From: Caprimulgus europaeus
Lineage: Eukaryota > Chordata > Aves > Caprimulgiformes > Caprimulgidae
Reading direction: 5' to 3'
Assembly: GCA_907165065.1 (NCBI GenBank)
Contig: OU015527.1
Location: forward strand, 18,799,686-18,863,685
Length of the DNA stretch: 64,000 nucleotides
Below are positions 52,501 through 64,000 of this stretch, piece after piece. The stretch's first letter is position 1. Each line of letters begins with the position of its first letter. The translations under genes were made by a program, and so were the position numbers. The notes beneath the pieces are model-generated. The model ran no database searches. It saw only the letters and a list, made by a program, of their open reading frames with translations, and was not told the origin of the DNA.

Positions 52501-55500
52501 AAACTTTGCATGCCCTAGAGTCAATAATGCTCTGTGCATGTCAGTTATGATATTGACTGAGAAGCAAGCGAGTAACAACATGCAAGAATGTAGACAGTCC
52601 CTCAGGCAACTTCTTGGAGGGTTTTCCAGGCTTGTAGGTTTCGTTTCCTAGTGGATCTCATACTCCTGTTGAATCCTGCTTTTGCTTGATCTTACTGTCT
52701 TGCTGAGTGTGGCGTGTCTCCAGATACAGCAAACTCGTTTGAACCCACTTTGGCTGACACAATTCAGAAGTACAGAATTCGGGAAATCCTATCCCACTGA
52801 CAGTGAAGCAAAACTAACAACCTGGGCAGACAGGACCCCTGAAGAAAACACTGATTCAGACAAGACCCTCTCTAGAATTCCTTCTGCATGGACCAGCTCT
52901 ATGGACTGGCTAATAAAAACAAACTTAATTATCAATTATGAAATTCTATGATTAAACAAACATAGGCCATAAAAGCTTGTGTGCCATCATAAAAACCTGC
53001 AGGAACTAATTTGTTTAAGGCACATATGTGTCAACATCTGATCAATCCCTTAGCTTTTCTGGCTCCATCCTGTACCAATATGCAAGTGTGGGACTAGGCT
53101 TCAGTGAGTACAGAATCAAATTTTATGTTCACAAATCCTGAACTAAAGCTTAAGCACACAAATTGTCGGTGGTCAGGAGGCAGTGCTGAAGGCATAATTT
53201 GTATACAGTGCTGTATATTTTCCAGGTCTATGCCATGCAGAGAGAATTCACAGATCTATGTAGGTTCTTACTACCTTTTAGATATTTAAATTTTTTTTTG
53301 TTCTTCAAGCTGTGGTTTACTAACTGCTGGTAGTCTTAAGAAAAAATGGTCCATGAAACTGGTTTGGGTTTTTTTTGCTACTGCTCTCAAAGATATAAGA
53401 TGTTTTGAAGCTTGTATGGTAATTAAAGGACAGTGATAGTCTTGACTTGCTAAACTATACCACCTTACATATAACAATTATCTGTAGTTATGGTTTTTTT
53501 CCATTGATATCTAATTTTTGAAGTCTGAAGTTAAACTCACCCAGCCTGACTATACTCTTCAGGATTGCTTTTCTAAAATGTCTAATTTTTTAATTGGAAC
53601 TGGTAGGTTCAACTGGCTGAATGAAATCATCAGCTGAGGATTTTGTTTATGGTCTGGAAGTGGATGCTCATTTGTTTAATGTGACTGAACATTGCTTGTC
53701 AATATGTATTCTGACTTTCTGTATATTTTGTCTAGGCATAGTTTTAGTTGCTATCAGCACATTTATGACAAACTAAATGGAATGCCATTGTTTCTGAAAT
53801 ACAGGAAAACATTTTTCAGCTCTTAAATTATTTTGTGCCAGTGGGAAATGTGGGACTGAGCTGGAAATCACCATGAGACAACAGTGGACAACATAAGGTT
53901 AAGTGACAAATCACTGAAGTACGGAAACAAAGGAAGCAAAGTAGCTCAATTTCTCATTTCCTTTTCCTCTTCTTCAAAAAAATCAGAATGATAAATGCCA
54001 AGCAATAATGAAAAATACTTGTAAGATCTCATTTTAACTCTCTTGAGAGCAAACCATGAAGGCACTATCAGTGTTTCTCACAGTGAACAAATCTTGCCAC
54101 AGAACTCACCACCATCATTGGCACAAACTAAGACCAGAGCTGATGGGTTCAGCAGAAAAAATTGTGCCAGAGTAACCCGGAGATGTGAGTGACAGTGGTA
54201 TCTTGTCAGTGTTTGAAATGAGACAATATGCAGTCCCATAGCAGTGCTTTTAATATTTCTATATGTTTTGAAAATCATTGTATTCATGATGTTATTGAGG
54301 GAAGAGGATGTTACAGCTTCTGAGATCTTTCTGAGGGTTGTTGCCTCCTGCTGAGTTGCTGTATGCTCTGGTCTCACCATCAGCCACCACATCCCAATAT
54401 TGATTTGCCTCTGTGAGTGGTAATGCTCACCGTTTCACAGATCCCACATTAAGTTCAGAGCTCAGCAGCAATCACCTATAAGCAGAGGCAGCCCCTCAAA
54501 GGCTGATGTTGAAACTATACTTTAGGCTTATGGCTTCAGGAGCTCCCGTACATGGTATTTCTGGCCAAGACAAAACAGCACACTAAAACTACAATTAATA
54601 TCAGGATTTTTGTGATTGTCTATTAACACTCTGATCAGCTCATCACACAGATTTTATTGCCTTTTGGCATAATAATCCAGAAAAGAAAAAATAGACAAGA
54701 GTAGAGCTGACAATGAAACACAGTTCTGTGTGAAATTTCTGACAGATCTAAAGTCATCAGGACCTGGAGTCCAAATTTCTGAATGACACAGGGACTCTGA
54801 CATCTGAATCCTGCTGAAGGGCAAGGCTAAATTTCTAATGCCAAAGCCTGCAATGACTCTGAAAAGGCTGATGAGTTTCTTTAAAACATGTTTCTGCTCT
54901 TGAAGTGACTCTGTAATGAAGCTTGATGACTCATTGAGGCAGATGTAGCCAAAAAATGCTTATCATGTCTGACAAAAGGCAGAGGGTGCCTAGAAGTGGA
55001 AGAGAGGTCCAAGAAGAGGCAGAAAGGACACAAAGGTGAGACTGCATGACATCCATAATGCTCCAATTACCAAGCCACTTTTCAGTGGGTGAGCACCTGA
55101 TGTGAATTACAACAGCCTCCAGGGTCTTGAAGTGTATGTTGCCTGCCAACAGCTCCTAGGAGTCATTCTAGCAATCACAAACCAGTGCCCCTGTTATTCT
55201 TTCCTCAGGCCACATGCCTTCTCCCAGCCAAAAGGAGGAAGGATGGCATCAGTTCAGCTCCACCAGCAACTCTCCTTACACTGGAGACACTAAGAAGGAC
55301 AGATCTGCTGGGTTTACGCAGCTTTGAACTGTAGAACAGACACTGAACCTTTGACTTCTGAAGATACCCATCTTCAGACAATACAGTTCTCATTTTGGAG
55401 ATTAAAGGGCTGCTGAGGTGCCATTGATTGTTTTGGAAATTATTTTTACGAAAGAATGTTGGTACTTCTCCCAGTCTGAATTAACAGTCCACCAGGACTG

Positions 55501-57383
55501 GAGCCAGGAGCGTTCCTCTAATAACAGAACAATTATATTACTTCTTATTTCACTTATGCCAGAAACTACACAGCTTGATAGCTTGGAAAAGAAAAGTTGC
55601 TGGTACCCATACTTCATTTTACTGTGTATGAAGATATCCACTTCATCTGATTTGTAAGTAAAATAGTAAGTGTGAACACTCTGAGAAAAATCACATTGGT
55701 CACACAGTACATAACAGCCAGCTCCAGGCCTTAAGCCTGAAGTGAAAACATAAATGAGGTACAGTTTCTTTTGTGATATCAAGAAGCCCATATTGCTGGT
55801 TAACAACTTCTATTGGATATTGTCATACCTTTTGAATAACCTCACTGACTACTTAATAAAACACTTCAGAGTAAGTAAAATAATAACAAAACGTGCTCTC
55901 TGCAGAAACTTGTTAAAGTGAGTATTAAATCCTTCATGTGTTTAACCTGTTCACTGACGTGTTTTGGCACTGATTCTGTGAGGTAACATAATAGCATTTT
56001 TCAAAATAGCACATTCAAACACCTTCCCTACTGCTTTCTTCTTGCCCATACTGGCACTCTGTTATGGTCATATTTGGCACAGAAAGCAGGATGGTATTTT
56101 ATTCCAGCCATCTGACACACTGTGCTTGTTTTGGCTTGACATAAAAATATGTTTTCTTTACTAAGTTCATGACAAAGATGTGTTCCTCTAACTTCTAAAA
56201 TTTTTGGCATGATCGGTTTATTTATTGAATTGAGGATAAATCATGTACGTGGTCGCTATCATTCTTAAGCGAGAAATGCTCCAAGAAGAAGGTACTTTTG
56301 GAGTGTTTTTTAAAATCAGCCAGTCTCTGCTTCAACCCTATGGCTGGATCCCTTTTTATGGGAATCAAGGCCTTGCAGCAGTCAAGGGCTTCATGAGCTG
56401 TACTGTCCCACAAGGGTGTGAACACTGGAGTGCTCCACGGATTTAAGCTCTGAGTGGGAGCCAAAAAAACCCCCCAAAATCAACAAAGCCAAGAGAGCTA
56501 CTTGGTTTCTCTGATCAGTCAGGTTCAGCTGGAGGTCTTTACACTAACTAGACAAGTCTTTGATAGAGGGGAAACAAAATATTCAAATAATTAGTTTTCC
56601 TGATCAACATCACCCTGGCTTTGCTTCCACCAAGATTCAATGAGTTACTCCTCACTGAAACTCTCATTTCCTGGAAGTCGTGTGAAGCTTCACTTTCTGA
56701 AACAGGAGGTGAAAAGTGAGCAAGGGACATGTAACCAAATATCCCTGTGGACAAGGATGCTCCTGACATTATGCCATCTCTCCCAGCCTCACAGATCTGT
56801 TGAAAAGCAAGACCACAAGATGGATCTCTGTGGGATACTCCCTTGGGGCTGTCTGCAGTGAAACACCTCTAACAGGCATGGCTCATTTCTTTCTGTTGAA
56901 TATAAAAAACCAAACAGGCCATGCTCATGTAAAATGAGAAATGCATGCAGAAAGTACAACTTATTTCAAAGATTCACATAGCTAAATCTGAAAGGCTGTG
57001 AAAGGAGTGGGTTTGACAAACATCCCAGAGATGATGACATCCCCTCACCCCCAGAGAGGAAGACATCACAGTGATTCAGAAAGCAACATGGGAGGATTCT
57101 TCAGTTGGGTTCTCCTGCACCAAAGAAAGCAGAGGGTCATGAAGGAAGATGACAGTTAATGTTACTTCCAAGTATTTGTATGATATCCCTCTCAAACTGT
57201 CGTTTCAAGGTGGTGCTACCTGACTGACAGAATGAGGAAGCATTTTTGCTACTGCTGGGCTAAAAAATTACCATATTTGACCTTGCATTACAGTAGCAAC
57301 TGCTGATTTTACTCAGGAGGCTTTTGGATCACGTGATCTGACAGCACACTGCAGTTTTGATGCCCATAGTTCTCCAGATGGAT
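46516..57383. other. intergenic DNA downstream of the ZNF474-like gene
   Basis: I looked for a second zinc-finger pair on the minus strand and found none. Apart from the 22-bp duplication and poly(T) runs, nothing is supported. Confidence 0.4.
51934..51977. repeat. 22-bp tandem duplication
   Basis: Two exact copies of a 22-bp unit containing TTAGACTTTTGCAAAATG at 51934-51955 and 51956-51977, followed by a T run. It is probably a replication-slippage or small repair duplication. Confidence 0.95.
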
Positions 57384-57389
57384 TTTATT
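57384..57389 (-). other. poly(A) signal AATAAA for the ZNF474-like gene
   Basis: A canonical AATAAA on the minus strand lies about 85 bases past the stop codon of the terminal exon. GT-rich sequence follows within about 50 bases. This implies a very short 3' UTR if it is the one used. A single hexamer in AT-rich DNA can arise by chance. Confidence 0.5.
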
Positions 57390-57473
57390 TCTCTCAGAGT
57401 TTAGCTGATAGGTATGGGTGCATGTGTGTGTGTGAGTACGCACACATATATATGCATGTGTGTTACATACACG

Positions 57474-61476
<4,003 letters not shown>

Positions 61477-61481
61477 CTAAT

Positions 61482-61505
61482 TAAAACCTACATATGTAGG
61501 TTTTA
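61482..61505. repeat. 24-bp perfect palindrome
   Basis: The sequence TAAAACCTACAT is followed directly by its own reverse complement with no spacer and no mismatch. It overlaps the candidate splice donor at 61491 on the minus strand and could form a hairpin in RNA from either strand. Confidence 0.95.
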
Positions 61506-61605
61506 GCTCTTCTATTTTCATTCCAACAAGTTTATGGAAATGCTGAATCTTCACATGCAGAAACAACTCCTCTGCTTGACCAGGTTGCTGCTGCACAGTG
61601 TTCAT
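61492..61605 (-). CDS. candidate upstream exon, Gln/Glu-rich helix, function unknown
   Basis: A 38-codon open stretch starting at ATG 61605-61603 (context TTTAAGATGA), rich in Q, E, K and L with a helical look (for example QAEELFLHVKIQHFHKL). It is preceded by a pyrimidine-rich acceptor-like tract, CTTCTCTCTTGGTAG, and ends at a weak donor TAT|GTAGGT. If that donor is used, the stretch joins the zinc-finger exon at 61221 in phase 0 without a stop. The next in-frame stop is TAG, five codons past the donor. It could be the first coding exon of the ZNF474-like gene, an internal exon, or chance. The donor lies inside a perfect palindrome. I do not recognise the sequence. Confidence 0.33.
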
Positions 61606-62778
61606 CTTAAATGTTGAAGACCTTTTTTTACCTACCAAGAGAGAAGTAACATGGAAAGCAGCAACAAAAGCTTCCTCAGCTGAAGTGCTGATGTTTAGTG
61701 CAGTAGCAGATAGACTCCACCTCCAGGTAGAACACAGTTAAAATGGTGTGTCCAGCCTTAGCATCCCTCTTAAGCTGTGCAGTGAGGGCACCTGTCTCAG
61801 TTTTGTGATTGTAGTCCCTAACCCCACACTACTTCTGCCACAGATCAGTTAGCTGGTGGAATTCTTGGCCTTGAGGGATTAAAACGGATCCAGGATGTTC
61901 CAGGATAGGGGGCAAAAAAAGGAATTGTTGCTTGTTTAACCCTAAGTAACCACAGTGTGGACTTTGCTGGTAACTGCAGGGAGGGCAGGGGACTGGACTC
62001 CAAGCAACTCATTGCTTCTGCACTGCAGATCTGCTTTGGTACACAGAGAAAAACAGCTCAATGGAAGAAAAAAATCCCTCAACCCCAAACCCCACAAATA
62101 CATATCCTAAGCTTGAAAAATATATAATTACTGTGGTATTGCAGATCATGGACTTGACTGTGTCCTTAGGCACGTCCTGGGCTAGGCGTGGTGTCAGCAT
62201 CAGCTCTGCGCCAGGAGCAATGTAAAAACATACTGCAAAGACAGCACTTTGAGGCACGCTGATGGATCTCACAACTGGCAGCATTTCCTGCACTCCCCAC
62301 TGCAGAATACCAGTAAGAGATGAGCTATTCCCTGCCCTCCTAAAGGTAGAGGGACAGCGATTCCAGACCAAACATGGGAAGCCTTTCTCACGCAAACAAG
62401 GGAGGTGGGGATTTCATTTTTTCCTTTGCTGCTGTGTAAGACAAAGCGTAACCTGTTCCAGTATTTATGACTCTCTCTGACAGCTCATCAGTGTATTCAA
62501 GAAATTCTGGGCAGCTCTTCTTGCATTTATGCTACAGTCTGAAAATGTCATTAGTGAACAATCTGCATAAGCTTTCTTTCCTGTATCACACACGTAAACT
62601 CAATTAGAAAAAATATTATGCTACAAAGTGTATTTTTGCTGGGAAAAGCTGGACTTCATCTGGAAAGTTCTCACAGTGAATTGAAATATAACTTATCCAA
62701 AGATAGTCTTTCCAAGGACATTTTTGTCCTTTTAACTTTCAAATAGAATTTACTTACCCATCTTTGATAACAAGATTT

Positions 62779-62802
62779 TATATATATATATATATATATA
62801 TA
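62779..62802. repeat. (TA)12 dinucleotide repeat
   Basis: Twelve uninterrupted TA units. On the minus strand they start about 20 bases into the intron that follows the candidate coiled-coil exon donor at 62822. The tract is likely length-variable between individuals. Confidence 0.95.
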
Positions 62803-62822
62803 ATTTTTGCCTACTTCCTTAC

Positions 62823-62917
62823 TTCAGCTCTTGAGCTAGATCTTGTTTGATTTGGAGATAAGACTCTGGGTCCATATACAGAGTTTTCTGAAGACATTGT
62901 ATTTTTTCTTGTAGGCT
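62823..62917 (-). CDS. candidate coiled-coil exon, function unknown
   Basis: A 95-nt minus-strand stretch bounded by GCTCTCCAG on its 5' side and a strong donor AA|GTAAGG on its 3' side. It reads 31 codons without a stop and looks like an amphipathic coiled coil (SLQEKIQCLQKTL ... YLQIKQDLAQEL). The composition and the donor make it coding-like, though the acceptor tract is mediocre; a second AG nine bases upstream is also usable. It ends with two bases of a codon. It continues in frame into the stretch at 61492-61605 only if that exon begins at the later AG (AAAAAAAG|GTCTTC), because the earlier AG gives an immediate stop. It lies 1.6 kb upstream of the ZNF474-like finger exon on the same strand. 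It may belong to that gene or to another transcript. Confidence 0.38.
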
Positions 62918-64000
62918 CTGGAGAGCTTTACAAGAGGATACGTGAGGTCAGCAGACTCATTTCTGTGTGTGTGCTTGCTATTGGCATGCTTATAGCAACA
63001 TGCTAGATATAAAAACACTGGGAAGATATTTTCTTCTCTAGTTTTCATTAGCTAGGTTCCTTCCATTCAGTAAAATAGATAATTTATTGGCTGAAAACTA
63101 GGAAAGAGCAATTTGATTTACATTGGATTTGTAGGGACTCTTTACATACTACCAGAATGGGAAAGGGAATCCTAGTACAAAGGGAAATCACGCTTACTTA
63201 GCCTGCACTGTCACAATCATTTCCACCATATGCGGCAGTATAATTAACAAAAATGTATAGTTTCAAGGACACTTAAAGTCATGATATGAGAAGGTGAAAA
63301 ATCACTTAAAAAATTAAATACTCCAATTACATTTAACAGATCACAGGAATATTTTTGTTAATATCAAATAGTTTTTGTCTTGGAAATATTTCCCTAGTGA
63401 ATAGAGATAGCCTTTTATCTCTGACTGCTTCATTCACATCCATTACACATGCTCTAAAGTAATCGTGATGTTCTACTACTGAACAGCTGCAAGAGACCTG
63501 CAAGACAAAAGTTAGTGATCTCCATCCAGTGCAATCTGGATAAATTTCCACAGTTCTGAGACGGTCTTTTTGGTAGCCTCACCTGAAAACCTAAAGATGG
63601 AATGAGCAGTACTGTGATCCCTCCAGATCTTGACAGAGTATTTACAGGTGGGTTTTGTGTTGCAACTAAGCAAAGCTAAATAGAGGATTCTGTTTTCCAA
63701 GGCTGTAGTATGACTCTGAATCAATAGGGATTGATTCATAACTTAATCCCATGTGGTGAAAAAATGCTTAAGAAATTTATTCAAGTAGAAATGTCTCTGT
63801 TTTCTAACTTCCACGATTAAAAACTGTATAGAAACGATAGCAGAGACCAGAATAAATCAAAGGGAATCAGGTCACACTAAGGATGGAAATTTTTTTTCCA
63901 GAAATTTAGTGAGTTTGAACCATCACTACACATCAAATTACATTAAAAATCATTCTCTGTAAATACTCACATGTTAAAATCTGGAAAATAAAATCTGAAG
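62918..64000. other. 5' flank or upstream introns of the ZNF474-like gene
   Basis: Apart from the candidate exon at 63583-63665, the only coding-like feature is a minus-strand stretch entered from a strong acceptor (CTAACTTTTGTCTTGCAG, exon side from 63497). It stays open for about 50 codons but has only weak donors such as GAT|GTGAAT. There is no CpG island or recognisable promoter. Confidence 0.4.
63583..63665 (-). CDS. candidate short exon upstream of the ZNF474-like gene
   Basis: An 83-nt minus-strand segment with acceptor-like CTTTGCTTAG and a consensus-grade donor TTTTCAG|GTGAGG. One frame gives 27 codons (core NPPVNTLSRSGGITVLL) ending exactly on a codon boundary, compatible with the phase-0 start of the stretch at 62917. 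A second frame is also open, so coding status is uncertain. I do not recognise the peptide. It could be 5' UTR, an exon of a neighbour, or chance. Confidence 0.22.

Noticed and set aside
62836-63048. 70-codon minus-strand frame overlapping the candidate coiled-coil exon
   Set aside because: It runs in a different register and has no splice agreement with the downstream gene.
63333-63739. LOX or another known neighbour at the right edge
   Set aside because: The peptides there do not resemble lysyl oxidase. LOX would be expected further right on the plus strand.

Overview
This window looks like nuclear DNA from a bird, most likely a galliform such as chicken. It is AT-rich, gene-poor and intron-bearing. 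It carries four CR1 LINE fragments of the avian type, a solitary LTR of a galliform-like endogenous retrovirus, faint MIR-like SINE relics, and one dense CpG island. There are no bacterial-style genes, operons or ribosome binding sites. Almost every open frame outside the places named below is a chance frame in non-coding DNA.

One protein-coding gene can be read with confidence. Two minus-strand exons at 61041-61221 and 57474-57625 have canonical splice sites and join in phase. They encode a pair of C-X2-C-X11-H-X3-C zinc fingers with the flanking signature of ZNF474. A stop codon and a poly(A) signal follow the second exon. Upstream on the same strand, 61492-63665 holds several short open stretches with splice-like borders that can be chained in phase. 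They may be 5' exons of the same gene or of an undescribed neighbour.

In mammals ZNF474 lies between LOX and SNCAIP, with SNCAIP downstream on the same strand. From that synteny, which is inferred and not seen, the CpG island at about 19900-21500 is the best candidate for the SNCAIP promoter. Transcription would run leftward, so 1-20000 would be SNCAIP intron 1. I found no SNCAIP coding exon here.

Layout: 1-19900 is probable intron or intergenic DNA with CR1 fragments at 9750-10320 (minus), 14603-14913 (plus) and 16695-17405 (plus). 19900-21500 is the CpG island, with a duplicated 31-bp splice-donor block. 21500-57380 is intergenic, with the LTR (23758-24147), a CR1 3' end (33648-33780), a hexanucleotide microsatellite (34713-34847), small tandem duplications and MIR-like relics. 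57380-64000 is the ZNF474 locus. No convincing new biological system was found. The points most worth checking are the extra upstream exons, a 24-bp perfect palindrome spanning a candidate splice donor, and the duplicated donor in the CpG island.
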